Assembly (NCBI GenBank): GCA_960531495.1
Contig: OY482861.1
Span: 3,275,001 to 3,339,000 of the forward strand
Direction: 5' to 3'
DNA: 64,000 nucleotides
DNA from: Zeus faber
Lineage: Eukaryota > Chordata > Actinopteri > Zeiformes > Zeidae
The notes beneath the pieces were generated by a model. The model saw nothing but the letters and a program-made list of their open reading frames with translations. It did no database searches and was not told the DNA's origin. Positions 1-11,169 of the stretch are shown here, piece by piece (the stretch's first letter is position 1; each line of letters opens with the position of its first letter). The translations under genes and the position numbers were made by a program.

Positions 1-227
1 TGGTGTGTCATCTGGACAGAGGAAAGAAGACAAGGAAACTTTGTGGTGGAATGAGGAGTACAGGAAAGTATACAGAGGAAGAAGTTGGCAAAGAAGAATT
101 GGGATAGTCAGAGAGATCACAAAAGAAGACAGGAGCAGCAAAGGCTAAGGAAAAGGCGTATGGTGAGTTGTATGAGAGATTGGATGCTAAGGAAGGAGAA
201 AAGGAAGGAGTACTTTGAGGGATTGAT

Positions 228-268
<41 letters not shown>

Positions 269-520
269 GTGGCTGTGGTGAATCAGGAAGTGCATTGGAT
301 AAGCAAATATGAAGTGAGGACAGCTATGAAGAGGATAAAGAGTGGAAAGGCGTTTGGTCCAGATTACATACCTGTGGAGGCTGACGTTGTTTAGGAGAAA
401 TGGCAGTGGAGTTTTTAACTAGATTTTTTAACAAAATCTTGTAAAGTGAGAGAATGCCTGAATAGTGGAAAAGTGTATTGTTCAGATTTTCAAGAATAAA
501 GGCGATATGCAGACCTGTAC
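1..520 (+). pseudogene. RTE-like LINE remnant, pre-RT and RT start
   Basis: Broken-frame translation gives KETLWWNEEYRKVYRG near 35-90, YFEGLMK near 215-232, then SEVRTA-like and MKRIKSGKAFGPDYIPVE at about 313-380, and ERMPE-W-KSVL...KNKGDMQ to about 515. In family terms this is the segment before and at the start of the reverse transcriptase of an RTE-like fish LINE (KSGKAxGPDxIPVE is RT motif 1). Several stops and frameshifts make it a pseudogene. It stops abruptly near 520. The collinear next part of the same family resumes at 10838, which suggests one element split by later insertions. The family name is less certain than the RT identity. Confidence 0.7.
222..266. repeat. (GA)n microsatellite inside LINE remnant
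   Basis: An almost pure GA run follows the YFEGLMK-coding part of the LINE. It explains the RERERER tail of the local open frame and is not real coding sequence. Confidence 0.9.
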
Positions 521-912
521 ATGTTATGTACAATATATACACATATGTGTATGTGTGTGTGTGTGTGTGTGTGTATGTGTGTAACGGGTGTGGTTAGGAC
601 CCAATTGCAGCACAAAGACATGCAGGGATATTTGGTAATGTCTTTTATTTGTAGAGCAGACGGAAGACAGGCAGGGGGCAGCAGGATACGTCCTCGGAGC
701 GAAGCAGAGTCTGTAGCGCGGAATCAGTCCGGAGAACGCTGGAGAGTCTGGTGCAAGCATCGAAGACAATCTGGCAATGGGTGACTGGTGAGAGAGGCAT
801 ATATAGTGGTAAGATTTCAGATCAGGAACAGCTGTGTGCGCAGGTGAATGGAGTTGGATTAATGAGACAGGTAAGGAGAGGGAGGGGAAGGTAGATGAAG
901 GCGGAAATCATG

Positions 913-994
<82 letters not shown>
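521..994. other. Gene-free stretch with two microsatellites
   Basis: It contains a TG run (about 548-583) and a TG-to-TA run (915-992). Between them, 600-910 is unique-looking purine-rich DNA that I cannot assign; it resembles a dispersed repeat but I see no terminal repeats or coding potential. Confidence 0.6.
915..992. repeat. (TG)n(TA)n compound microsatellite abutting Tc1
   Basis: An uninterrupted TG then TA tract ends directly at the Tc1 terminal repeat. Tc1/mariner elements insert at TA, so the TA tract is a natural target. Confidence 0.95.
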
Positions 995-997
<3 letters not shown>

Positions 998-1352
998 TGG
1001 GGCAAAAAAGTATTTAGTCAGTCACCAAGTGTGCAAGTTCTCCCACTTAAAAAGATGAGGCCTGTAATTTTCATCATAGGTACACTTCGACTATGAGAGA
1101 CAGAATGGGGGGAAAATAATCCAGGAAATCACTTGTAGGATTTTTAATGAATTGGTAAATTCCTCGGTAAAATAAGTATTTGGTCACCTACAAACAAGCA
1201 AGATTTCTGGCTTTCACAGACCTGTAACTTTTTCTTTAAGAGGCTCCTCTGTCCTCCACTCATTACCTGTATTAATTGCACCTGTTTGAACTCGTTATCA
1301 GTATAAAAGACACCTGTCCACAACCTCAAACAGTCACACTCCAAACTCCACT

Positions 1353-1847
1353 ATGGCCAAGACCAAAGAGCTGTCAAAGGACACCAGAAACAAAATTGTA
1401 GACCTGCGCCAGGCTGGGAAGACTGAATCTGCAATAGGTAAGCAGCTTGTTGGGAAGAAATCAACTGTGGGAGCAATTATTAGAAAATGGAAGACATACA
1501 AGATTACTGATAATTTCCCTCGATCTGGGGCTCCACGCAAGATCTCACCCCGTGGGGTCAAAATGAGCACAAGAATGGTGAGCAAACATCCCAGAACCAC
1601 ACGGGGGGACCTAGTGAATGACCTGCAGAGGGCTGGGACCAAAGTAACAAAGGCTACCATCAGTAACACACTACGCCGCCAGGAACTCAAATCCTGCAGT
1701 GCCAGACGTGTCCCCCTGCTTAAGCCAGTACATGTCCAGGCCCGTCTGAAGTTTGCTAGAGAGCATTTGGAAGATCCAGAAGAGGATTGGGAGAATGTCT
1801 TATGGTCATATGAAACCAAAATAGAACTTTTTGGTAAAAAAGGGTAA
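1353..1847 (+). pseudogene. Tc1-like transposase, N-terminal half, catalytic Asp lost
   Basis: The 164-residue frame starts [16 protein letters not shown]. It holds the two helix-turn-helix DNA-binding regions (residues 1-110, with the GRPR-like 'PRSGAPRKI' linker near residue 59) and the start of the DDE catalytic core. Full transposases of this family are about 340 residues. At the first catalytic aspartate the family reads W-S-D-E-T-K; here it reads WSYETK (codon TAT near 1807), so the first D of DDE is tyrosine. The remaining D and E are deleted. It is inactive by both criteria. The ATG at 1353 is the family start. Confidence 0.9.
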
Positions 1848-1853
1848 AGACTC

Positions 1854-1887
1854 ACCCCCATGCTTCACTACTGTGAAGCATGGGGGT
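1854..1887. repeat. Perfect fold-back palindrome at Tc1 breakpoint
   Basis: Two 15-nt arms (acccccatgcttcac and its exact complement) are separated by a 4-nt loop, tact. The right arm with the loop is the transposase segment that encodes T-V-K-H-G-G (present once, uninverted, near 10207-10225 in copy 2). The left arm is therefore an inverted duplication made when the element was broken. Confidence 0.9.
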
Positions 1888-2089
1888 CCAAGAGACCCCA
1901 AATTCGGTTTGAGAGACCCCAAATTCTCTGCGATGCGGTCAAAAGGCCAAGTCCAACCACACGTCTGTGCTACGCCTGTGCGCACACACAAACAAGAGAC
2001 CCCCAATCCCCTGCAACGCGGAAAAAAAGGCCAACTTCCTTGTTTCTCATATATGTTTTCATCAATGTCCTGTAAAACGGCTCATATAC
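1888..2089. other. Unassigned sequence with short direct repeat
   Basis: The motif 'gagaccccaaattc' occurs twice (about 1892 and 1913). No coding potential is recognised. Confidence 0.4.
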
Positions 2090-2683
2090 TTATCAATTAA
2101 ATTTATAAACGTCCTGGGAAAGGCTCATAGCTTTTTATGAATTGATTATGGGGCAAATTTATAAACGTCCTATAAAAGGCTCATATCTTTTATCAAAGTC
2201 CGTAAACAGGCACATACATACATTTATTACCAGAGAGGCACGAGGGAACCGGCCGGCTACCACTTCACCACATATGTATTAACTGCCACCAGTTTCAAAA
2301 TTCTTACATGTGATCAACAGACCATGTATTGACGCAATTCCCTATTCTGGGACCTAACCGGCAAGCTTCTACAGTTTCTTAGGAAAAACTGCGGCCTACT
2401 ACTGGGGGTTCTATCCCAGCCCCACAAATAGTTTTAATACATGTCTGTGTATTTCACAACCAGTGCACAACATTGCATAGAAACATTTACATCACATCCA
2501 TCTCAATCTTTACTTTTTCTCCCGGACCCCTTATCTACTTCCGACTCAAAATTTGAATATGTTCAATTTGCACAGATTCGATGTAACAGGCCAGTGCTTA
2601 CCTTTAGATGTGGTCGACCAGAGTCAACAGTAGGCAGAGTCCGGGCCAACTTTCTGTCCATCAATCTCTAGAATCTCCACGAC
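2090..2683 (-). mobile_element. LTR-retrotransposon untranslated leader (minus strand)
   Basis: On the minus strand this follows a primer-binding site. It includes a candidate splice donor context 'atctaaaggtaagcactgg' near 2600-2620. It is a diverged inverted copy of 12540-13090: both share the 'gtggtagccggcc' block, 'atgtattaaaactatttgtg', 'agaacccccagtagt' and the 'aggacgtttataaattt' block. No ORF of note. Confidence 0.7.
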
Positions 2684-2701
2684 ATCCCGGATGAGCCCCC
2701 A
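2684..2701 (-). promoter_or_regulatory. Primer-binding site, tRNA-Pro type
   Basis: The minus-strand sequence TGGGGGCTCATCCGGGAT matches the classical proline-tRNA primer-binding site at 17 of 18 positions. It lies 4 nt after the LTR end (...caaca). This fixes the orientation of the flanking LTR and leader as minus strand. Confidence 0.8.
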
Positions 2702-2705
2702 AAAC

Positions 2706-2990
2706 TGTTGGGATCCTGAACACTGATCCCTCCCAGGTTGGTTGATGTCGGGAGATTCCTCAATAAGATGGAGACGGGTGCGATACAAAATGGATCCTTT
2801 TAATCCTTTTATTGGTGCAACGACAAAGATCAAGATACGAGAGTGTCAGAGAGAGAGAGATGACAAAAGCTTCATCCCTCTTACACACCGGCCCCTAATT
2901 GATGATGGCCAACAGACACAACAATTCGAACAAATGAAAACAAAAAAGGAACCAAAATGTTGCAAAAAAACGTGGGATAATCAAGATGAT
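2706..2990 (-). mobile_element. LTR (R/U5 recognisable) between Pao pol and a leader
   Basis: On the minus strand the region after the integrase stop carries 'ttgcaccaataaaaggat' (polyadenylation signal AATAAA near 2815) and ends ...gatcccaaca at 2706, followed by a tRNA-Pro primer site. The R/U5 part resembles the plus-strand LTR ending at 13362. An LTR with pol upstream and a primer site downstream is the layout of tandem or recombinant elements. The outer U3 boundary is not defined. Confidence 0.65.
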
Positions 2991-3000
2991 ACCTTCACAA

Positions 3001-4373
3001 TTATACCCCATATACTAAACAAAGTTTGGTCACAGGTCTTTCAATGACATTAGATTTTGTCTGCAACTTCACAACACGTACCAGGCCCTGCTTATCAGAA
3101 AAAACTTCAAGTACTCTGGCGAGTGGCCAAGAACCACGAGGAGCCGAAGCGTCCATGGTGACAACGATATCTCCAGCCTTCAAACTCCTCTTCTTGTCAT
3201 TCCACCTTTGCCTCTCTTGAAGTAAAGGCAGGTACTCCCTCACCCATCTCTTCCAAAACAAGTCTGAGAGGTATTGCACCTGTCTCCACCTCCTTCTCAC
3301 ATAGAGGTCATGAGGCTCGAACAATCCAGGTGGCAGGGCTGATTTCCCTTTAAGAAAAAGTAGATGGTTAGGTGTAAGTGGTTCCAAATCGTTTGGGTCG
3401 TCTGACAGCTTGGTAAGTGGCCGATCATTCAAGATGGCTTCTGCTTCACAGAACACTGTATGTAAACCATCATCATCCAGCGTCTGCTGACATAGGACAG
3501 AACTTAGGACTCTTCTGATGATGCAGATCATCCTCACCCACACACCACCATGATGGGAACCGGCCGGTGGATTTAAACTCCAGCGAATTCCAACTTGGGA
3601 GAGGACTCCTTCAACCTGCTGATGATTCAGCGCAGCAAGAGCTTCTTTCAGTTCTCTGTTTGCCCCAACAAAGTTTGTACCATTGTCGTACACCAGGTGA
3701 GTCACCTGCCCTCTTCTGCTTATAAAGCACCGCAGAGCGTTGATACAGGCATCCGTCTCCAAAGACGCTGCGACTTCAAGATGGACAGCTCTGCTGGCTT
3801 AACAGGTAAATATAGCTCGATACCGCTTACAAGTTCCTCTTCCTTTCTTCACTTCCAAGGGACCAAAAAAGTCCACTCCCGTGTTGGTAAAAGGGGGTAG
3901 ATCCGGCTGAATTCTGATCTCTGGAAGATCAGCCATCTTTTGTTCAGAGGACGTCCATTGTAGCGCCTACAGAAGCTGCACTCCATAATGAATTTTCTGA
4001 CAGCTGCATTCGCCTTGGTTATCCAGAATTTCTTCCTTGCTGATGACAACGTGTGAGCACGTCCAGCATGGCCCAGACTCTGATGAACATATCTGAGGAT
4101 GAGTGTTGTGACATGCTGCTCTTTGGAGAGGATAATGGGATGTTTGACTTCCTCAGGCATCGCTGCCCTACTCAGCCTCCCTCCAACCATCAATAGTCCA
4201 TCAACCAGGACCGAGTCCAGCCTGTATATTGGACTCTGACAACTCACTGCTGCCTTCTTATGGGACAATGCAGCAATCTCCTCCTTGAATTGCTGCTGCT
4301 GGCAATATTTAATCACTGCAGCCTCTGCTTCTGCCAGGTCGTCTACAGTCAGGGTTTCACTCCTAGGCATCAC
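3001..4373 (-). pseudogene. BEL/Pao integrase and C-terminal DUF5641-like region
   Basis: Two open pieces (4373-3849 and 3762-3001) join across an in-frame TAA near 3823-3830. The first piece carries the H2C2 zinc-binding region (HQSLGHAGRAHTLSSARKKF ... CSFCRR). The integrase core follows: first D in TGVDFFGP, second D in VYDNGTNFVGA. The third acidic residue is normally in the family motif H-x-G-G-x-W-E; here it is HHGGVWVR (GTG near 3530), so the catalytic glutamate is valine. The C-terminal part, WRQVQYLSDLFWKRWVREYL ... KAGDIVV, is the Pao DUF5641 region. Stop at 3001-3003. Inactive. Confidence 0.9.
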
Positions 4374-4389
4374 AATGAACCTTTGCCCA

Positions 4390-6108
4390 TCAGTCTGCCT
4401 TGAACTCGATCGACTGGTTTCTTCCGACTGTATTACCGCAGGCCCTTTCAGCTGTTTTCTCCGACAACACGGCCTTTAAACGGAGAAACCAAGCGGCTGT
4501 CCTCCTGAGCTTCCTCCAGTCAGAAGAGTAACTGACCAGCTGGTCAGTGGGCTCGACTGAGTAACACACATTGATGGCATTTGTGATGGCCTCTCTTCTC
4601 ACCTCTTGGTCATCAGGACTCAAGGAAGCATCCGGGGCAGTATTAGGCCAGTCTTTTTCCTGCTTCCACAGCAATGTAGGACCTTCCCACCATCTACTGG
4701 TCTGTAGAAAGTCTGCAACCGTCAACCCCCTCGATGCGTCATCAGCCGGATTGTCTTTGGAGCAGACATGCCTCCATTGCCAGGGTTCTGATGCCTCTCG
4801 GATGGTTGAGATTCTATTAGCCATGAATGTGTGAAACCGTCTATCCTCGTTCTTGATGTACTTTAGAACTGCAGTACTGTCTGTCCAAAAGACAGAATCT
4901 TCCGACCTGAAATTGAGTTCCACCTTTAGCGTTGAGTCTACCCGTACAGTAAGAACTGCTGCTGTCAACTCCAGTCGTGGAATAGTTATAGCCTTCAGTG
5001 GCGTCACTCTAGCCTTGCCGAGCAGACAGGCGACTTGGATGTGACGTTGCTGGCTCAATATCCTCAAGTATGTGACAGTCCCATATCCAACTTCACTGGC
5101 GTCAGTGAAGTGATGTAGCTGGGCCTGGGCGACCTCCCCAAAGTCCACTGGCTTGACACATCTGGGTATCTCGAATGCATTGAGCTGGTCCAGGTCTTCC
5201 AACCATGCTTTCCACTGGCTTAAGATGTCAGGTGGCAAGGCGTCATCCCATGCACATCCTCTTCTGCATAGTTCCTGCTGCATCATCTTCGCAGCCAGTG
5301 TCACTGGTGCCAGGAAGCCTAGGGGGTCATAAACTGAGCAGATGGTTGACAGCATACCACGTCTGGTAAGTGCCTGTTGCCTCACCTCGATCTTAAATTT
5401 GAAAGAGTCGGTTTCTATGCACCACAGTAGACCCAAAGCTCTCTCTACTGGCAGCTTGTCTCGATTCAGATCCAATTCCTTTAACTCCTTAGCCCTTCGC
5501 TCTGTTGGGATGGCCTGTAAGACAGAGCTGCTGTCGCTAGTCCACTACTCCAAGACAAAACCTCCCTTCTGGCACAGTGCAGTTAGGTCTTGGATCATCT
5601 GGATAGCATCCCCTTCGGTAGCTGAGCTCTTCAAAGAATCATCCACATAAAAGTTTTTCTTGACAGCTTGATATACACTGGCAGCAAACTCAGACTGATG
5701 ATCTTCAGCGCCTTTTCTCAGCGCGTAGCTTGCACAGCTTGGAGAGGACACAGCACCAAACAGGTGAACGGTCATCCTGTGCTCTACCAGGTCCTTAGTG
5801 ACATCTCCATTTGGCCACCAGAGAAAAAGGAGGAAGTCCTGGTCTTCTTCTGCAACCTTTACCTGGTGAAACATGGCTTGTATATCGCCCATGAATGCTA
5901 CAGGTTCCTTTCTGAAGCGAAACAGGACTCCAAGCAGTGAGCGAGTAAGGTTAGGGCCCTGAAGCAGTTCCTTATTCAATGATACTCCTTGAAAGGTGGC
6001 TCCACAATCAAACACGACCCGAAGGGTTGCTTTCCTTGGGTGATGGACCGCATGGTGGGGAATGTACCACACTCTGCCAGGTTCGCCTTGAAGCTTCTGC
6101 TGGGGCAC
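4390..6108 (-). pseudogene. BEL/Pao reverse transcriptase and RNase H
   Basis: The RT palm is clear: LRVVFDCGATFQGVSLN, then PVAFMGDIQAMFHQVKV (first catalytic Asp) and FYVDDSL (YVDD box near 5620-5650). After an in-frame TAG at 5545-5547 (probably from TGG) the same frame continues as ELDLNRDKLPVERALGLLW and the Pao-specific Peptidase_A17/RNase H region (DASEVGYGTVTYLR, FWTDSTAVLKYI). The end near 4390 is a single-base insertion that shifts frame into the integrase piece. Another frameshift at about 6100 separates it from the protease piece. Length and domain order fit a complete Pao pol. Confidence 0.92.
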
Positions 6109-7496
6109 AGGCTCTGCGTAGCGATAAGGCTATTCACATACTGTGCGTACTCCTGGTGCAAGCTGTCACTACTCAAGAACCTTCTTCTTAAGCCCTGCAT
6201 CCTTTGCTTCGCCACAGCCAAGTTTTTGGGCAGAGAAACACCCCTTTTCTTGAAGGGTAACTTTAAACAGTACCTTCTATCTTGCAGCACTGCTGAATGC
6301 TCCATGATCTCCATGAATTTGATGTCACCTCGAGACATTTCCTTTTCCTCTGTAGCCTTCTCACTGAAATCATGGTTGTATTGACTAACAAGCATGTCTT
6401 CGAGCCTTTGCAGAGAGATGCGGTTCACTGTGGCGGAGGATAATGATGCATCACTGTTTCCACTCAGTGGGCCATTAACCACCCATCCCAGCACTGTCCT
6501 AATAGCGTACGGACCATTCTGGCAGCTATTGATGACCTCCCAGGGTTCTAGTACCTCGGGTGCATTCGTTCCAATCAACAGGTCAACATCTGCCTTCACG
6601 CTTGGGATGCACACCTTTGAGAGATAAGACCACTTAGCCAGATCCTCAGACCTTATCATATTATCCACAGTGACCGGCATTTCTTCCTGTGTGAATACCT
6701 CAGGGAGGGTATACAATTTATTACCGTCCAGATCAGACACCTCCAGATCTGACAAGGCGTATGCTGAGACAACCTTTTCTTGCCCCATTGTGCACAATAG
6801 GAAACTTGTTCCTTGGCCTGTGATGTTCAACTTCTGCATCAGGCGTTCAGAGCAGAATGTGGCTGGATCTAGAAAGGCATACGTTGAAATTACATGGCTT
6901 CCCTTTGCAGACTTCACCTTGACAGGAAGGATGGACAGCACGCACTGGTCCTTACCGGCCCCTGTATGTCCACATGTTTCAGGAGAGGACTGTTGCTGGC
7001 CAGATGAGGCTCTTAACTGTTCCTGAGTCAGTGGTCTTTTAATGTGCAGCACAGTATGGTGAGATTGTCCACAGATTTTACATGCCAAGCGACTCTCACA
7101 GTCCCTGCTGATGTGGCCAACGTGTAGACATGCAAAACAAACTCCCTTTTGCCTCAGGAAGAGGATCTTCTCCTTGTGCTCTTTGGCTGTAAACTGCTTG
7201 CACTCCTCCACAAGGTGGCGACGATCACAACAAAGGCACTTAGCTTCCTCAGTGTGCCCTGTGCCCAACGGTTGCTCCTTTACGTCCTCAGACAGATCCT
7301 TGAAAGTCACAGCAGTAGCAACAATGTTAGCCTTTACATGGCTCCTGGGCTGTGAATTAAATCTTGATGGAGGCCTTGGGGCAGAGGCAGTAGGTGGATC
7401 CTGTATGTCAAACAGAGGGTCCGAAAGGATTTTGACACGGCGTTCGATAAGCTGGACCAAGTCAGTGATGTGGGCTCGGTCATGAGTCCTTTCCAT
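5976..7496 (-). pseudogene. BEL/Pao gag end (zinc knuckles) and aspartic protease
   Basis: The 506-codon frame contains three Cys/His-rich knuckles at about residues 88-152 (CLCCDRRHLVEEC, GVCFACLHVGHISRDC, ACKICGQSHHTVLH). It then has the DUF1758 retroviral-type protease: AFLDPATFCSERLMQKL, where the family usually has D-P-G-S-S. The flap region and SDLEVSDLDGN follow, then the RT-leading region. The catalytic Asp is present but the loop after it is shortened, so protease activity is doubtful. The upstream continuation (MPVNMRTIISK-) is readable to about 7590, where an L2-type LINE is inserted. Confidence 0.9.
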
Positions 7497-7597
7497 GATG
7501 TCGTGAGCTGTAGTTCTCTATTGCTCTCTCATCTTAAATTGCATCTTGGAGATAATGGTCCTCATATTGACAGGCATGTCCAGTTCCTGCACGTAAT

Positions 7598-8600
7598 GAT
7601 TCAAGATTCAAGATTTTTTATTTGTCACATACATATACATACTTTCATACATATATGCAGTGAAATGTAATGCAACGCACCCGGTGATAGCACACAATAT
7701 GTCCTAGGAAAAAAAGAAATAAAAGTAAAGAATTCCTTTCTAATAGACCGACTAACTGACTCCTAAAATGTAATACAGTAAGTTGAATACTGTAAGATAA
7801 AAATATATAGAATAAAATACAATAAAAATAAAATGAAATAAAATGGAATAGATAGAGGGAATATGCCTATGTATGTACAGATATGTGCAATTAAAGTGGC
7901 ATGTGAATGTGAATAGAGTGAGGTAGTGTTTGGGATAATACAGCACAGTATACAACAGTACGGCGCAGCAATACGGCATCACGAACAACCCTGAACAGTG
8001 ACACAGTATCCGGTACAGTATGCTACATACAGAACAGTAGGTAGTAGAGCCTAGTGTATGGCTCGGTTAGGACCCCTGGCGAGGTCATCATTGACAGTTC
8101 TAATGGCTTGCTCTGTTCTCGCTGTGTGACTGCGGAGGCGCTTGCCTGACCGCAGCAGCTGAAACAGTCCGTTGTTGGGGTGATGAGGATCCTTCATGAT
8201 CCTGCGGGCTCTGCTACTACACCTCCTGGTGTATAGCTCCTGCAAGGGGGGGAGGGTAGTTCCAGTGGTACGTTCAGCTGAACGCACCACCCTCTGCAGG
8301 GCCCGCCTGTACTGGGCAGTACAGTTCCCAAACCAGGCAGTGATGTTGCCTGTCAGGATGCTCTCCACTGCTCCAGAGTAGAAGGACTTGAGGATCCTCA
8401 CCGAGACCCGGAATTTCCTCAGCTGCCTGAGATGGTAAAGTGGTGCCTCGCCTTTCTCACCAGAGTGTCTGTGTGTACAGTCCATGTTAAGTCCTCTGTG
8501 ATGTGGACTCCCAGATATCTGAAGCTGCTCACCCTATCGACAGAAGTCCCATTAATCCACAAGGGCGCGTGGGTCCTCGATTGTGATCCACGCCTAGGGT
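7598..8600 (-). mobile_element. 5'-truncated L2/Rex-like LINE inside Pao gag
   Basis: The minus-strand 3' part of a LINE encodes the RT C-terminal region: PLWINGTSVDRVSSFRYLG, LTWTVHTDTLVRKARH, FYSGAVESILTGNITAW, ALQRVVRSAERTTGT, ELYTRRCSSRARRIMKDPHH. One frameshift lies near 8450. The 3' end has the tail 'attcaagattcaagatt' at 7598. It interrupts the Pao gag: gag N-terminus reads into it at 8600 and the pre-knuckle part resumes below 7598. A block of gag expected between them is missing, so insertion was accompanied by deletion, or recombination followed. I find no clear target duplication. Confidence 0.85.
7800..7850. repeat. A/T-rich (TAAAA)n-like tract in LINE 3' UTR
   Basis: An imperfect aataaaa repeat lies in the LINE 3' untranslated part. 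The related copy at 36480-36525 has a similar tract, so it belongs to the family. Confidence 0.6.
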
Positions 8601-8908
8601 TAGGGTTTTTCCTTTTCCACATAGGAATTCATGCCATTTGAGGGTGTTGCTGAACAACTTTTCCGCTCGTGGGCCTGTAGCACAAACAACTTAGCAGCAA
8701 ATGCAGCCAACTCTGCATCTACATCAAGCTGCTCCCTTCTCCTCCTTAGTTGCTGTTCCTGCTCCTCCAGCGCGTGTATTTCCTTCAAAGCTGCAGCTCT
8801 AGCGACAAGTGCAGCTCTCTCCGCCTCAGCCTTTATCCTGGCTGAAGAAGTGCTGGATCTCCCACTGCTAACACTTTTATGTGACTGTTTGCTATCAATA
8901 TTGGACAC
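8600..8908 (-). pseudogene. BEL/Pao gag N-terminus
   Basis: It starts MSNIDSKQSHKSVSSGRSST and continues as an Ala/Arg/Glu-rich coiled coil (ARIKAEAERAALVARAAALK, LRRRREQLDVDAELAAFAAK). This is the usual start of Pao gag proteins ahead of DUF1759. The frame runs into the inserted LINE after VEKEKP. The DUF1759 region is missing. Confidence 0.8.
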
Positions 8909-8920
8909 ACTGTCGTTTTA

Positions 8921-9280
8921 ATTGACACCATCCCCACCCTCGCCATTTTCACATTTTCACAACACTGAACTACTGAGGTGCCTGAGACCGGGGAAGACCT
9001 GGCTGACGCGCTCAATGTTAAAATGCTATGCTCACTTGATTGCCCTGTGCTAAACAAAACAAACGCATGTAGACAATCTTGATGCGGAAATCCAAAGTGG
9101 TCCATTTATTCCCATACAGCACATTGTCCACAGCAGTTCCATCCTCATAGCAACAAGGGGCCGCGTGCAAGCGGTCAAAAACCCTTTGCCCTTCCGGGTC
9201 AAACACCTGCCAACTACATGGTATTTCCTACCTATATACCTGAGGTCAATTTGCAGACATGCGCCACCCAGTGTTACACA
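8921..9280 (-). mobile_element. Possible 5' LTR and leader of the Pao element
   Basis: On the minus strand this begins TGTAACACTGGGTGGCGCA near 9275 and contains GGAATAAATGG (polyadenylation-like) near 9110. It leads into the gag start at 8908. Position and TG start suggest an LTR plus leader, but it does not match the LTR found downstream of pol at 2706-2990. It may be a different element, or the pol-end LTR may belong to another one. Confidence 0.45.
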
Positions 9281-9340
9281 CAAAATCACAACATGAATTC
9301 AAAACAGCATTTTGACTCTTACAGTATATGTATATATATA

Positions 9341-10836
<1,496 letters not shown>

Positions 10837-10837
10837 T

Positions 10838-11159
10838 TGCATTGTGTCTTTGTGAGGAAGTCGGGAGTAGCAGACAAGTATATAACAGTGGTGCAGGATA
10901 AGTATGAGGGGAGTCTGACAGTGGTGAGGTGTGCGGTAAGAGTGACAGATGGATTCAAGGTGGAGGCGGGATTACATCAAGGTTCAGCCCTGAGCCCTTT
11001 CGTTGAGGAGTGCCTGGAGAGGTGGAGGTATGCACTGGAGAGAAGAGGAATGGAAGTCAGTAGGAGCAATGTGCGTGAATGGGAGGGAGGACATCGGAAT
11101 GGTGAGGATGCAAGGAGTAAAGGTGGCTGTCGCGGACAGAGGGGCATGGTCAAGCACTA
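10838..11159 (+). pseudogene. RTE-like LINE remnant, RT palm to thumb
   Basis: The frame reads VRKSGVADKYITVVQDKYEG, VVRCAVRVTDGFKVEAGLHQ and GSALSPF, then jumps to EECLERWRYALERRGMEVS. GLHQGSALSP is the conserved RT motif after domain B. The block with the catalytic F-A-D-D is deleted between SPF and EECLE. It is the same family and strand as 1-520 and is the expected downstream part. Confidence 0.8.
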
Positions 11160-11169
11160 GCTGCAGACC

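Larger units (their letters stand above)
995..1887 (+). mobile_element. Tc1-like DNA transposon, copy 1, 3' truncated
   Basis: The 5' terminal repeat starts with cagtggggcaaaaaagtatt and continues to the 'tacacttcgactatgagag' block near 1080-1105. The transposase frame follows. The element ends in a perfect fold-back at 1854-1887 instead of the second half of the transposase and the 3' terminal repeat. Copy 2 at 9341 shows what is missing: the DNDPKHTA and PIENLW portions. The left flank is a TA tract, as expected for this superfamily. Confidence 0.9.

Noticed and set aside
1334..1861. 175-codon minus-strand open frame
   Set aside because: Complement of the Tc1 transposase; no independent homology.
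8588..8604. Telomere-like 'tagggttaggg'
   Set aside because: Two units only, at a LINE/gag junction; too short to call telomeric, unlike 52343-52415.
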